Source: Labrenzia sp. PHM005 (GTDB lineage: Bacteria; Pseudomonadota; Alphaproteobacteria; Rhizobiales; Stappiaceae). Taken from it: a DNA stretch of 64,000 nucleotides. Made by a program: the position numbers and the translations under genes. Positions 52,946 through 61,802 of the stretch are shown in pieces. Every line of letters begins with the position of its first letter. Positions within the stretch are counted from its first letter, which is position 1. The stretch is from contig NZ_CP041191.1 of assembly GCF_006517275.1 (NCBI RefSeq), positions 1,048,501-1,112,500 of the forward strand, given 5' to 3'. The notes beneath the pieces were generated by a model, which worked only from the letters and a program-made list of their open reading frames with translations, was not told where the DNA came from and did not search any database.

Positions 52946-53416
52946 ATGAACATCATCGAGCAGCTCAATGCTGAAGAAATGGAAAAGATCGAAGCTCAGC
53001 GTAAGCTTCCTGAATTTTCCCCGGGCGACACTGTCCGCGTTCTGGTGAAAGTCACCGAAGGCAACCGCACCCGTACCCAGGCGTACGAAGGTGTCTGCAT
53101 TGCCCGTTCCGGCGGCGGCATCAACGAAAGCTTCACTGTCCGTAAGATCTCTTACGGCGAAGGTGTTGAGCGTGTGTTCCCGATCTACTCCCCGATGCTG
53201 GAAGGCGTAGAGGTTGTCCGCCGCGGTAAAGTCCGCCGTGCGAAACTCTACTACCTGCGCGACCGCCGCGGTAAGTCCGCCCGTATCGTTGAAAACACCA
53301 ACGCCCGCTCCAAGCGCCTCAACGAGGAAGCCCGTGCGGAAGCAGCTGCAGCCAAGGCTGCAAAAGCTGAAGCCAAAAAGGCAGAAGCGGAAGCTGCTGA
53401 GAGCGCTGCTGAATAA
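52946..53416 (+). CDS. rplS: 50S ribosomal protein L19
   Basis: A 156-residue ribosomal protein. The L19 core runs from [14 protein letters not shown] through [22 protein letters not shown] and [29 protein letters not shown] to [16 protein letters not shown]. The last 40 residues are an Ala/Lys/Glu-rich helical tail common in alphaproteobacteria. Codon use is strongly biased, as for ribosomal genes. Its usual upstream neighbours rimM and trmD are absent here. A terminator follows. Confidence 0.97.
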   Translation: MNIIEQLNAEEMEKIEAQRKLPEFSPGDTVRVLVKVTEGNRTRTQAYEGVCIARSGGGINESFTVRKISYGEGVERVFPIYSPMLEGVEVVRRGKVRRAKLYYLRDRRGKSARIVENTNARSKRLNEEARAEAAAAKAAKAEAKKAEAEAAESAAE

Positions 53417-53442
53417 GCAGCTCTCGACAAGAGTTTTAAAAG

Positions 53443-53476
53443 CGGCCCCCGGAGACATCCGGGGGCCGTTTTTGTT
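53443..53476 (+). terminator. Terminator of rplS
   Basis: A 10-bp perfect stem CGGCCCCCGG/CCGGGGGCCG with loop AGACAT and TTTTTGTTT. Confidence 0.9.
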
Positions 53477-53602
53477 TATGCGAAGATGTCTTTGAGCCTT
53501 CACGCTCCTTCAATCCTGAGACGCCGCGAAAGCGGTGTTTCGAAGGAAAGAAGAACAACAAGAGGCCGTCTAGGGATAAGGGCGAGGCGGCAGCCAAGCG
53601 AA

Positions 53603-54190
53603 CTACGGTGCGGTTTCCTCGTTGCAATCGAACAGTTGGAAACCTCGCCCCAGCCTAAGTTTTTTCAGAGTTTTGATAAGTTCGTTAGAAAAAAACGTAT
53701 CTTGATAGCCGGCATATTTTTCTTTCCAGAGATGCTTACCCGCGATTTTCTCCCGGTCTAATGTCATCAAGTGATCGGTTTTCGGAAAAGTAACGTAGTG
53801 CTCGCCAGTCGCAGAAACTCCGCTGTTAAAAGCAGTGCGCTCGAAGATGACGGTATCTAGCGTCTGCCCGACCTGCAGAAAATAGTGCGGTTCAGGCACT
53901 CGTTTGCCATCGGCGTACACAAGGTCTGTCGGCAGCCAGTTATGAATACCTGGTTCCAGACTTTCCACAATGTCCTTGAATCGCTCCGAGACTATCCAGC
54001 TACCTCCCGCTCCCATAACGAATAAGGCAGTTTGAGAGATTTTTCCGCTAATGATTACACGCGGCGCGACTTGGTCTGGCGTCAAGCGTGGTTCAGAAAC
54101 AGAAATCTTTCCCATCATCTCGGGACCTTTCGGCCCATATTCGTATTTCGTGCGGGCTTTACTCGGATATAGATCCACGCGCCAAGCCAT
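53603..54190 (-). CDS. Imm11-family (DUF1629) immunity-like protein A
   Basis: A 195-residue protein with the Imm11 signature around WIVSERFKDIVESLEPGIHNW and HLWKEKYAGYQDTFFSNEL. Imm11 proteins neutralise toxins of contact-dependent or secreted polymorphic systems, but no toxin is recognisable here. It is about 40% similar to the gene at 54381-54968 and has the same length and start MAW, so the two are tandem duplicates separated by a palindromic repeat. Confidence 0.8.
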   Translation of the reverse strand: MAWRVDLYPSKARTKYEYGPKGPEMMGKISVSEPRLTPDQVAPRVIISGKISQTALFVMGAGGSWIVSERFKDIVESLEPGIHNWLPTDLVYADGKRVPEPHYFLQVGQTLDTVIFERTAFNSGVSATGEHYVTFPKTDHLMTLDREKIAGKHLWKEKYAGYQDTFFSNELIKTLKKLRLGRGFQLFDCNEETAP

Positions 54191-54253
54191 CCCTCATGCC
54201 CTCCCGCGCTTGCCAAGGGTGGCGCGGCCAGCTCCCGCCCGGGGTCCCAAGGT

Positions 54254-54375
54254 GTCGTCCCGGTCTTGCGCCGGGATCCACTCACATGTCCGCTTGCCGC
54301 ACCGGTTCAGTTTCACGCGCAAAGCTCTTGGAACGTGTGGATCCCGGATCTCCGCTCCGCTGCGTCCGGGACGAC
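54254..54375. repeat. Pair of inverted REP-like units
   Basis: One unit (54254-54283) starts GTCGTCCCGG and ends GGGATCCACTC; the second (54337-54375) is its inverse, GTGGATCCCGG to CCGGGACGAC. It lies between the two Imm11 genes. Similar units occur at 55329-55594. Confidence 0.65.
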
Positions 54376-54380
54376 AGGGC

Positions 54381-54968
54381 TCATAAAAATACCTCGTCGC
54401 AAATCAGCGGCTGAAAACAGTCGCGATAGCCCAGTTCTTTGATTTTTCCGAAAAGTTCATTCGACAGAAAAAAGTCGCGATAACTGGCTTTTTTCTCTTT
54501 CCAGAGATGGCAACCTTTTGTTTTCGACTTATCCATCACCACCGAGTGGTTCTTGAAATTCAGAAGGAACGCTTTGCTGCCATCGTATCTGTCGATCTCC
54601 TTATGATCAGACCGATCGAGAGCAATAGAATCCAAATCCTGCCCGTGTTGCAGGAAGTGGTAGGGCTCTTTTGCCGGAGCCCCTTTGGAAAAGACAAGCT
54701 CCGTTGCGAGGAAATTGTTAACCCCGGGCTCAAGGCTTTCGACGAGATCCTTGAACCGTTGGGACACGATCCACTCACCGCCACCGATGGCAAGGACAAA
54801 CCGAGCGCAATCGGAAATATCTCTGTCGAGCGTTACACGAACAGGAACATCATTTTTTGTGAACCTCGGTTCAGCGTGCGATAGGATTCCCTTTTTGGGT
54901 GGTCCGTCAGGCCCCCATTCCTCTTCTCTAATGAACTCTTCTATCGGCACGTCGACAAGCCAAGCCAT
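54381..54968 (-). CDS. Imm11-family (DUF1629) immunity-like protein B
   Basis: A 195-residue paralogue of the protein at 53603-54190, with WIVSQRFKDLVESLEPGVNNF and HLWKEKKASYRDFFLSNEL at the same positions. The middle diverges more (residues 110-145) than the ends, which may reflect different cognate toxins. No toxin gene lies within the window. Both genes are flanked by palindromic repeats, consistent with acquisition or rearrangement. Confidence 0.8.
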   Translation of the reverse strand: MAWLVDVPIEEFIREEEWGPDGPPKKGILSHAEPRFTKNDVPVRVTLDRDISDCARFVLAIGGGEWIVSQRFKDLVESLEPGVNNFLATELVFSKGAPAKEPYHFLQHGQDLDSIALDRSDHKEIDRYDGSKAFLLNFKNHSVVMDKSKTKGCHLWKEKKASYRDFFLSNELFGKIKELGYRDCFQPLICDEVFL

Positions 54969-56014
54969 GCGTCATGCCCTCCCGCGCTTGCCAAAGGTGG
55001 CGAGGCCAGCTCCCGGCCGGGGCGACGGCGCAGCCGGATCTGTCTGCTTCAGTGCGCGCAGGGTCATAAAACGGTCAGTCATCAAAAGTCTTTCCAAAAG
55101 TCCTGGCAAAATATTTGGGAGGCGCTGATCTGGGCCGTGCGGACGGGATTGAGAAAAGCTAGCCGCCAATCTGAAATCAACCGTAAATTGTTTTTGTGGC
55201 TTTTGAGGAAAGTGTTGTGTCCGAACGAGGCCTGTCCGGGTCAGCCGACAGGCCTTCTCCACCTGGTCATCAACGCACTGCTTTGATGACGGCTAAGGGG
55301 ATGGCAAGCCTCTGCCACACGCACCGTCGTCATTGCCCGGCTTGACCGGGTAATCCATGCCGTGACGGAGCCGCAAACAGGGCCGTGCTGTTTGGAGACG
55401 CAACGGAATGGATCCTCGGGTCAAGCCCGAGGATGACGTCGTGAAAGTAGAAGCATTGCCGCGATGGTGGACCGTCATCCCCGACTTGTTCGGGGATCTA
55501 CTCTCAGTTCCGCTTGTTGAAGGATTGGAAGGTTTTACTAACGCTCTGCAAACGAGTGGATCCCCGGTCTTCGCTTCGCTGTGCCGGGGATGACAGCCGG
55601 GAGGGTGGCCGCAGCGGCTTCGACGAAGATCTCGAAGCGGTGTTCCAAAGGACAGATGGAAAACAAGAGGCTGCCGCGGACTTGATCTTCCTTCTTGATC
55701 CGGGGCAAGGCCAGACGGGTCCCGGATCAAATCCAGGACGGCGCTGGGACGGATGCGGCGGTTCTTTGCTCCTTCACAGGATAAGAGGGAGACCCAATTC
55801 TCCGCTGAAAAATGAGCTTCCTCCGCTCCAAAACCGGCTCCGGTCAAACTCAGTTGAATTCAGCTCAACTTGGAATGCTTGACCTGAAGGCGGAGCTGCG
55901 CCATTGACTGGGCAGATTTTAAAAGTATCCCCTGTCCGGGAGAGGGCAGTGAGAGGATCAAGGCTAGCTGCGCGAACCAAAACGCGCATGGCCGGCCTGA
56001 CTGAGGAGAGACCC
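54969..56014. other. 1.05-kb gap without a supported gene, rich in palindromes
   Basis: Contains the 3' remnant-like segment after the Imm11 gene, then four REP-like units (55329-55594) and a GC-rich stretch with a similar look to 53510-53590 (AGCGGTGTT...AACAAGAGGC shared). The leuC promoter should lie in the last 150 bp; GGAGAG precedes leuC. No protein frame here shows family features. Confidence 0.5.
55329..55594. repeat. Cluster of four REP-like palindromic units
   Basis: Units at 55329-55359, 55408-55438, 55474-55503 and 55556-55594 each contain a GTCAT-start or GATGAC-end CCGGG hairpin and alternate in orientation. They match the pattern of the units at 54254-54375. Such extragenic palindromes are common in alphaproteobacteria. 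Confidence 0.7.
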
Positions 56015-57427
56015 ATGGCCAAAGCACGGACGCTTTACGACAAAATCTGGGACGACCACGCGGTCGACATGCAGCCGGACGGAACCGGCCTGCTCTACAT
56101 CGACCGCCACCTGGTCCATGAAGTCACCAGCCCGCAGGCGTTTGAAGGTCTGCGCATGGCCGGCCGCAAGGTGCGCCAGCCGCAAAAGACACTGGCCGTT
56201 GTCGATCACAACGTGCCGACCACCGACCGCCGCCATGGCATTGATGATCCGGAATCCGCGCTGCAGGTGGATACGCTGGCAAAGAATGCGGCCGAGTTCG
56301 GCGTCGAATATTATTCCGAGCTGGATATGCGCCAGGGTGTCGTTCACATCGTCGGTCCGGAACAGGGCTTTACCCTGCCGGGCATGACGATCGTTTGCGG
56401 CGACAGCCACACCTCCACTCACGGCGCCTTTGGCTCGCTCGCTCACGGCATTGGCACGTCGGAAGTGGAACACGTTCTGGCAACCCAGACCTTGATCCAG
56501 AAAAAAGCCAAGAACATGCTGGTCAAGGTCAACGGCCAGATCCCGGACGGCGTTACGGCCAAGGACATCGTTCTGGCCATCATCGGCAAGATCGGCACGG
56601 CCGGCGGCACGGGGTACGTGATCGAATATGCCGGGGAAGCCATTGAATCCCTGTCCATGGAAGGCCGCATGACGGTCTGCAACATGTCCATCGAGGGCGG
56701 TGCGCGCGCCGGTCTGATCGCGCCGGACGCAAAGACCTTCGAATACATCAAGGGCCGCCCGAAAGCACCGAAAGATGCGGATTGGGACAAGGCAGTTGCT
56801 TACTGGAAAACCCTGCATTCCGATGCAGAAGCCTATTTCGACAAGGTCATCGAGCTGGATGCGGCCAATTTGCCGCCGATCGTCTCCTGGGGCTCTTCCC
56901 CGGAAGATGTCGTTTCCGTTGAAGATGTCGTGCCGAACCCGAACGAAATTGACGACGAAAACCGCCGCAAATCCAAAGAACGCGCCCTGGAATACATGGG
57001 GCTGGAGCCGGGCACCAAGATCACTGACATCAAGATCGACCGCGCCTTCATCGGGTCTTGCACCAACGGCCGGATTGAAGATCTGCGTGCCGCTGCCGCG
57101 GTGATCGGCAATCACAAGGTTGCCAGCGGCGTCAGCGCGATGGTTGTTCCAGGCTCCGGCCTGGTGAAGGAACAGGCGGAAGAAGAAGGCCTTGATGTCA
57201 TCTTCAAGGAAGCCGGGTTCGAATGGCGTGAGCCGGGCTGTTCCATGTGCCTTGCCATGAACGCGGACAAGCTGGCGCCGGGCGAACGCTGCGCGTCGAC
57301 CTCGAACCGGAATTTTGAGGGCCGCCAGGGCCACAAGGGCCGCACACATCTGGTGTCGCCTGCCATGGCCGCAGCGGCTGCGATTGCCGGTCACTTCGTC
57401 GACATTCGCGATTGGACGGCGAACTGA
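56015..57427 (+). CDS. leuC: 3-isopropylmalate dehydratase, large subunit
   Basis: A 470-residue aconitase-family enzyme for the second step of leucine synthesis, isomerising 2- to 3-isopropylmalate with LeuD. Iron-sulfur cysteines are in GSCTNGR and PGCSMC; the [31 protein letters not shown] and [21 protein letters not shown] regions are diagnostic. The ATG at 56015 follows GGAGAG. leuD and leuB are not next to it in this window; an HNH gene comes next after a terminator. Confidence 0.97.
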   Translation: MAKARTLYDKIWDDHAVDMQPDGTGLLYIDRHLVHEVTSPQAFEGLRMAGRKVRQPQKTLAVVDHNVPTTDRRHGIDDPESALQVDTLAKNAAEFGVEYYSELDMRQGVVHIVGPEQGFTLPGMTIVCGDSHTSTHGAFGSLAHGIGTSEVEHVLATQTLIQKKAKNMLVKVNGQIPDGVTAKDIVLAIIGKIGTAGGTGYVIEYAGEAIESLSMEGRMTVCNMSIEGGARAGLIAPDAKTFEYIKGRPKAPKDADWDKAVAYWKTLHSDAEAYFDKVIELDAANLPPIVSWGSSPEDVVSVEDVVPNPNEIDDENRRKSKERALEYMGLEPGTKITDIKIDRAFIGSCTNGRIEDLRAAAAVIGNHKVASGVSAMVVPGSGLVKEQAEEEGLDVIFKEAGFEWREPGCSMCLAMNADKLAPGERCASTSNRNFEGRQGHKGRTHLVSPAMAAAAAIAGHFVDIRDWTAN

Positions 57428-57454
57428 TTCGGCGTCAAATTGTGAAAAAATCGG

Positions 57455-57483
57455 AAAGGGCGCGTCAAAGCGCCCTTTTTTCT
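57455..57483 (+). terminator. Terminator of leuC
   Basis: AAAGGGCGC pairs with GCGCCCTTT around GTCAAA, followed by TTTTTT. Confidence 0.88.
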
Positions 57484-57720
57484 TTGTGAAGAAAAAATGC
57501 CTCGACGCGGGAAACCGGTTCTGGGTTCTTACTATAATTCATACAGTTATTTACCAAGCTCTCCTGGAAACCGGCAGGTCCAGGCAGCTTCAAGAAATGA
57601 AAGCACCGGTCTTCACAAGACTGTCACCTCGGCACTACAATACTCGCATCGCAAAAGGACATGATCCGTTGTTCCTTTGACCGAACACCGGACCATCCGA
57701 AGAAGCGTGAGGAGTGGAAG

Positions 57721-58278
57721 GTGACGATAGCGGTATCGCCGGGAACTCATCCGGCGTTGGTACTCAATGCAGATTACCGGCCATTGAGTTACTACCCCTT
57801 ATCTTTATGGTCGTGGCAAGACACCATAAAGTCCGTTTTTCTGGACCGGGTGAACATCGTCGCAGAATATGACGCGGCGGTCCGAAGTCCGAGCTTCGAA
57901 TTCCGATTGCCCAGCGTCGTCTCCCTAAAAACCTTCGTCAAACCCAGCCGGCACCCAGCCTTTACCCGCTTCAACGTATTTCTCCGCGACAGATTCCAGT
58001 GCCAATATTGCGGCACAAAAGAAGAATTGACCTTCGATCATCTGATCCCGCGCTCCAAAGGGGGCCTGACCACCTGGGACAATGTGATCACCGCCTGCTC
58101 CCCCTGCAATTTAAGAAAATCCAACAAGTCCTGCCAGCAGCTCAACATGTGGCCGATGCACATGCCGTTCCGGCCGACCATTCAGGATCTGCACAACAAC
58201 GGCCGGGCCTTCCCGCCGAATTACTTGCATGAAAGCTGGATGGATTTCCTTTATTGGGACACCGAGCTGGAACCCTAA
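57721..58278 (+). CDS. HNH endonuclease-family protein
   Basis: A 185-residue protein with a Cys4 zinc HNH domain in its centre: CQYCGTKEELTFDHLIPRSKG, then TTWDNVITACSPCNLRKSNK. The preceding LVLNADYRPLSYYPLSLWSWQDTIKSVFLDRVNIV is the conserved N-terminal region of a widespread chromosomal HNH family in alphaproteobacteria; the C-terminus ends FLYWDTELEP. The biological role is unknown. The GTG at 57721 has GGAG upstream; an ATG at 57661 would add 20 residues. Copy B of the dispersed repeat starts 13 bp after the stop. Confidence 0.88.
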   Translation: MTIAVSPGTHPALVLNADYRPLSYYPLSLWSWQDTIKSVFLDRVNIVAEYDAAVRSPSFEFRLPSVVSLKTFVKPSRHPAFTRFNVFLRDRFQCQYCGTKEELTFDHLIPRSKGGLTTWDNVITACSPCNLRKSNKSCQQLNMWPMHMPFRPTIQDLHNNGRAFPPNYLHESWMDFLYWDTELEP

Positions 58279-58290
58279 GGCCAGCATTTC

Positions 58291-58457
58291 TCAGATTGCT
58301 GCCCTTTGCCTCACCCGAAGGGCCGGGCCTGCGGCGCCCAATCCTCAGCGAAAACCCGCCTTGATGATGCACCAGCATCACCTGCGCCAGATTTTCTTGA
58401 TTTTGAAGGCAGCAAATCCCGGCGAAATACATCTCCAATTCGTCCACACGGCCTAGT
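58291..58457. repeat. Dispersed repeat, copy B
   Basis: 167 bp matching 9594-9760 end to end with about 13 substitutions and no gap. It lacks the left part (inverted end) present in copy A. It lies between the HNH gene and the first vWA gene. Both copies end at GGCCTAGT. Confidence 0.85.
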
Positions 58458-58634
58458 CCCTTTCACGATCAGATTGAAAGGCCCTATCCGCGTTCGGGGT
58501 GTCCCGGGCAAGCATTATTGTTGCCCTTAGGTAAACTAAAAATTGTCCTAACGTCAATTTACAACCCATTAACATGATGCTTTTTACAATGCTCTATCTG
58601 CCTATGGTGAAACAGATAGCGGTAAATAGTTCGC
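58458..58634. promoter_or_regulatory. Upstream region of the first TadG-like gene
   Basis: Contains TTAGGTAA at 58527, a partial match to the TTAGGTACT box of the later copies but 108 nt before the start rather than 74, and a CTATCTG/CAGATAG inverted repeat (58594-58619) just before the start codon. The conserved 82-nt leader of copies 2-4 is not present. Confidence 0.4.
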
Positions 58635-60065
58635 ATGCGAATATTCCCAAGGGGAAGCTTGGATCGCTTCAGGAAGGATCAGGAAGGCGCCATTCTGCCG
58701 GTGTTCGCGCTCATGGTCATTGTTCTGGTGGTGATCGGTGGTGGGGCGATCGATGTTAGTCGTGCAGTAAACGCGCGAGAAAAACTTTCCTATGCGCTCG
58801 ATGCTGCCGCTCTCGCAGTGGCAGTGGAGCTGTCTGGTAGGGAAATGACCGATGATCAGGTTCGGAGATACTTGCAAGACAGCTTCAATGCGAACCTTAA
58901 GGCTAGCGATTGGAAGCAGACGGCTATTAATAACATAGCCGTCGACATCAACCCAGATGAAGGCCAGGTGACTGTTTCGTCTCAGGCTTGGCTGAAAAAC
59001 TATTTTATATCGATAGCCGGATACGGGATTGACCAGATTGGCCCAGAAAAATTCGCCTTTGGGACCAGCGCGACAGTGAACTACAGCCGGTTCAACGTCG
59101 AAATAGCCGTGGCTTTAGACGTAACAAACAGCATTGGCACTGTCCCAGGCGGACTTAATAGCGTGAAAAGTGCAGCACAACGCCTAGTCGATATACTAGT
59201 CCCAGAGCAAGGAGGACAGCAAAACTCGAAAGTTCGATTATCGGTTGTGCCCTATTCATGGGGTGTAGCTGCTCCAGGTTACGTTAATAAATTGATTGTG
59301 GAGGGTCGAAAAGACGGTTCCCGATGCATCACTGCCAGGGCGAACTCTGCACGCTTCAAAGAAGGCCCCTACTGGAACAATTTTGGTAACACGGGATTTA
59401 ATCAGGGATCACAACGATTTTATTATATCTCATATGACAGGTGGTATGGGCCGCAAACAGACTGCCCATTCACGTCAGTCCAACCGCTTACGGCTGATAA
59501 GCGAGACCTGACAAACACAATCAGAAACTTGCAATTGGTTGGCGGAACAGCTGGTCAAGCCGGTGTGGCTTGGTCGTGGTACACTTTGTCACCAGAGTGG
59601 TCTCCAATCTGGCCAATTGAAAGTCAGCCACTACCATACCAAACTGGACCGAAAGCCAAAAATCGAAAGATTGCAATCTTAATGACGGACGGCGAAACCA
59701 ATACTTACTGGGATTGGGAGCGCGTCGAAAGGCGGCAGTGTAGGTGGAGGGGCGGGAACAATTGGGATTGCACAGGCCAAGACCGCTGGGAATGGACCCA
59801 AAGGGGGTGGTATGCACTTCCATCCTACAATGTCCCACCTGTTCAGCGTGCATTGGAGTTCTGCCGTTTGATGAAAGCCAAGGGTATTGAAGTTTATTCC
59901 GTTTTTTTCCAAACGGGGACTGCTGCAACGCCTCACGGATTGCGATTGATGCAAGAATGCGCCAGTTCCACTGATCACTATTACCGGGCGGACAATAGGA
60001 CAGAGTTGGAAGGTGCTTTCCAAAACATCGCAAAGAAGATCCAAAAGATCTATCTATCACGCTAG
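58635..60065 (+). CDS. TadG-like von Willebrand A-domain protein, copy 1
   Basis: A 476-residue membrane-anchored protein. Residues 18-40 form an N-terminal hydrophobic anchor preceded by EGAILPVF, the Flp-pilus TadE/G-like start. ARAVNAREKLSYALDAAALA-type text follows as VNAREKLSYALDAAAL. The von Willebrand fold has the metal site DVTNS (Asp162-Ser166), GGTAGQAGVAWSW and MTDGETNTYW. A tryptophan-rich insert with Cys-x9-Cys follows. The C-terminus NIAKKIQKIYLSR matches the other copies. It is the most divergent member and lacks their leader. Confidence 0.85.
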   Translation: MRIFPRGSLDRFRKDQEGAILPVFALMVIVLVVIGGGAIDVSRAVNAREKLSYALDAAALAVAVELSGREMTDDQVRRYLQDSFNANLKASDWKQTAINNIAVDINPDEGQVTVSSQAWLKNYFISIAGYGIDQIGPEKFAFGTSATVNYSRFNVEIAVALDVTNSIGTVPGGLNSVKSAAQRLVDILVPEQGGQQNSKVRLSVVPYSWGVAAPGYVNKLIVEGRKDGSRCITARANSARFKEGPYWNNFGNTGFNQGSQRFYYISYDRWYGPQTDCPFTSVQPLTADKRDLTNTIRNLQLVGGTAGQAGVAWSWYTLSPEWSPIWPIESQPLPYQTGPKAKNRKIAILMTDGETNTYWDWERVERRQCRWRGGNNWDCTGQDRWEWTQRGWYALPSYNVPPVQRALEFCRLMKAKGIEVYSVFFQTGTAATPHGLRLMQECASSTDHYYRADNRTELEGAFQNIAKKIQKIYLSR

Positions 60066-60187
60066 AAGGTCTTGAGTGCTGTAGGCTTAACCTTGATTCG
60101 GACGAATTGCCTGGGTATTTGAATTGGAACAAGTCCCTAAGAGCAGATTGAAAATCAGTAAAACTTTATGAAAAGTCGCCTTTTAAT

Positions 60188-60269
60188 TTAAGGGCTTAGG
60201 TACTTTTCTTTAGCGGCAATCCCGTAGAATGCCCTTGGGGTATGTTTGGAAACGGGATCGCGTGGCTCA
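60188..60269 (+). promoter_or_regulatory. Conserved 82-nt leader of copy 2
   Basis: Begins TTAAGGGCTTAGGTACTTTT, contains ATGCCC-TTG-GGGTAT and ends AACGGGATCGCGTGGCTCA before the ATG. Aligns gap-free with the leaders at 61721-61802 and 63385-63466. No normal ribosome-binding site is within 10 bp of the start. Confidence 0.75.
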
Positions 60270-61598
60270 ATGTTCAAGGCCTATCTAAAAAAACTCCTGC
60301 AGAACGAAAACGGCGCCATTCTGCCGATATTTGGTGTTTTGGTCGTTATTCTTGTGGTGGTTGCTGGCGCTGCCATAGATGTTTCCCGGGCTGTGAACGC
60401 GCGCGAAAAACTCTCTTACGCGATCGATGCAGCTGCACTTTCTGTTGCCACCGATTTGTCGACATCTGTTCTGACCAATGAGCAAATCACCGACCGGATA
60501 ACGGCCTCGTTTCAGGCCAATCTCACAGGCGCTGAATTTCTGGATACAGCCATCGACAACCTAAATTTTGTTGTCGACAGTAATGAGGGCACTGTCACCG
60601 TTGCGTCGAGCGCGAGCCTTTCCAATTATTTTCTGAATATCGGCGGTCTAGGCGTTGCGGCATTTGGACCGGAGACATTTGCCTTCGGCACAAGTGCCCA
60701 GGTGTCTTATTCCCGGTTTGATGTCGAATTATCACTGGTTGTTGATGTGACCGGTTCCATGTCCGATGAAATCGATGATCTTAAAGATGCAGCTGAAGCC
60801 GTGGTCGACATTCTTATTCCGGAAACGACAACAAATTCCAAAGTTAAGATTTCCATAGTGCCATATAGCGTGGGCGTTAATCTGGGAGTTTACGCAAATA
60901 CAGCAACCGCAGGATTAAGCGACCGCTGTGCAACGGAGCGTGATGGTGCCGAGAAATACACCGATGCAAGCTATTCCGATCAGCCGGTTGGAGACGGCTC
61001 TGGCACATATCGATCTAGAGAGTGTTCTGATTCTGAAATCCTGCCTCTAACAGACAACCGGACGGCGCTGCTCAACTCGATCAGTGCATTAGACACCGAT
61101 GGATATACCGCAGGACAAACAGGGATTGCCTGGGGCTGGTACACTCTGTCGCCAAACTGGGCCGATCTATGGCCAGTGGGGTCCGAGCCGGAACTTTATA
61201 CCAACGATGAAGTGCTCAAATTCTCTCTGATCATGACGGATGGTGCTTTTAACACCTATTATGATCTAGAAACCCTCACGAAAAATCAGTGTCAAAATCA
61301 CAGTTATTATGACGACACTTGTTATAACGGAACCAACGACTATTGGATTGAATATCCCAGCTCCGGACTGTCCGGCGAGTCCTCACAGCGGGCAATTCAA
61401 CTGTGTACACAAATGAAGGCCACCGATATTGAGTTGTTTACCGTCTATTTTGGAACAAATGGATCGTCCAATGGCGCTCAAGTGATGCAAGCCTGCGCCG
61501 ATACAGGCAACTATTATCAGGCCTCGTCGTCCTCAGATCTTATTCAGGCGTTTTCAAACATCGCAAAAAAAATCCAGCAGATCTATTTGTCGCAATAG
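60270..61598 (+). CDS. TadG-like von Willebrand A-domain protein, copy 2
   Basis: A 442-residue protein of the same type: positively charged start (FKAYLKKLLQNENGAILP), membrane anchor at about 17-37, VSRAVNAREKLSYAIDAAALSVATDLS, metal motif DVTGS at 159-163, TAGQTGIAWGWYTLSPNW and MTDGAFNTYY. The insert after MTDG has Cys-x9-Cys rich in Tyr and Asn. The C-terminus is NIAKKIQQIYLSQ. It is likely anchored in the inner membrane with the vWA domain outside, or secreted by the Tad system; Tad genes are not visible in the window. Confidence 0.87.
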   Translation: MFKAYLKKLLQNENGAILPIFGVLVVILVVVAGAAIDVSRAVNAREKLSYAIDAAALSVATDLSTSVLTNEQITDRITASFQANLTGAEFLDTAIDNLNFVVDSNEGTVTVASSASLSNYFLNIGGLGVAAFGPETFAFGTSAQVSYSRFDVELSLVVDVTGSMSDEIDDLKDAAEAVVDILIPETTTNSKVKISIVPYSVGVNLGVYANTATAGLSDRCATERDGAEKYTDASYSDQPVGDGSGTYRSRECSDSEILPLTDNRTALLNSISALDTDGYTAGQTGIAWGWYTLSPNWADLWPVGSEPELYTNDEVLKFSLIMTDGAFNTYYDLETLTKNQCQNHSYYDDTCYNGTNDYWIEYPSSGLSGESSQRAIQLCTQMKATDIELFTVYFGTNGSSNGAQVMQACADTGNYYQASSSSDLIQAFSNIAKKIQQIYLSQ

Positions 61599-61720
61599 AA
61601 AGCAGACCGACGCGCGGCGGACCTCATAGAAAACACACTGCAAAATCAGATGAATGGGCCGGTGATGTTCCTCTCAAGAGGTGGAGTTATTTCAAAATTT
61701 AAGAAAATTAGAGTTTCGAT

Positions 61721-61802
61721 TTAATGGTTTAGGTACTTTTATTTAGTAGCAATCTCGTAAGATGCCCTAGGGGCATTTCCGGAAGCGGGACTGCGTAGCT
61801 GT
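61721..61802 (+). promoter_or_regulatory. Conserved 82-nt leader of copy 3
   Basis: Begins TTAATGGTTTAGGTACTTTT and contains a perfect ATGCCC-TAG-GGGCAT hairpin; ends AGCGGGACTGCGTAGCTGT before the ATG. Closest to the leader of copy 2. Confidence 0.78.

Noticed and set aside
58306..58530. Open frames through repeat copy B on both strands
   Set aside because: The two copies differ at residue-changing positions in both frames checked, there is no ribosome-binding site, and no family is recognisable.
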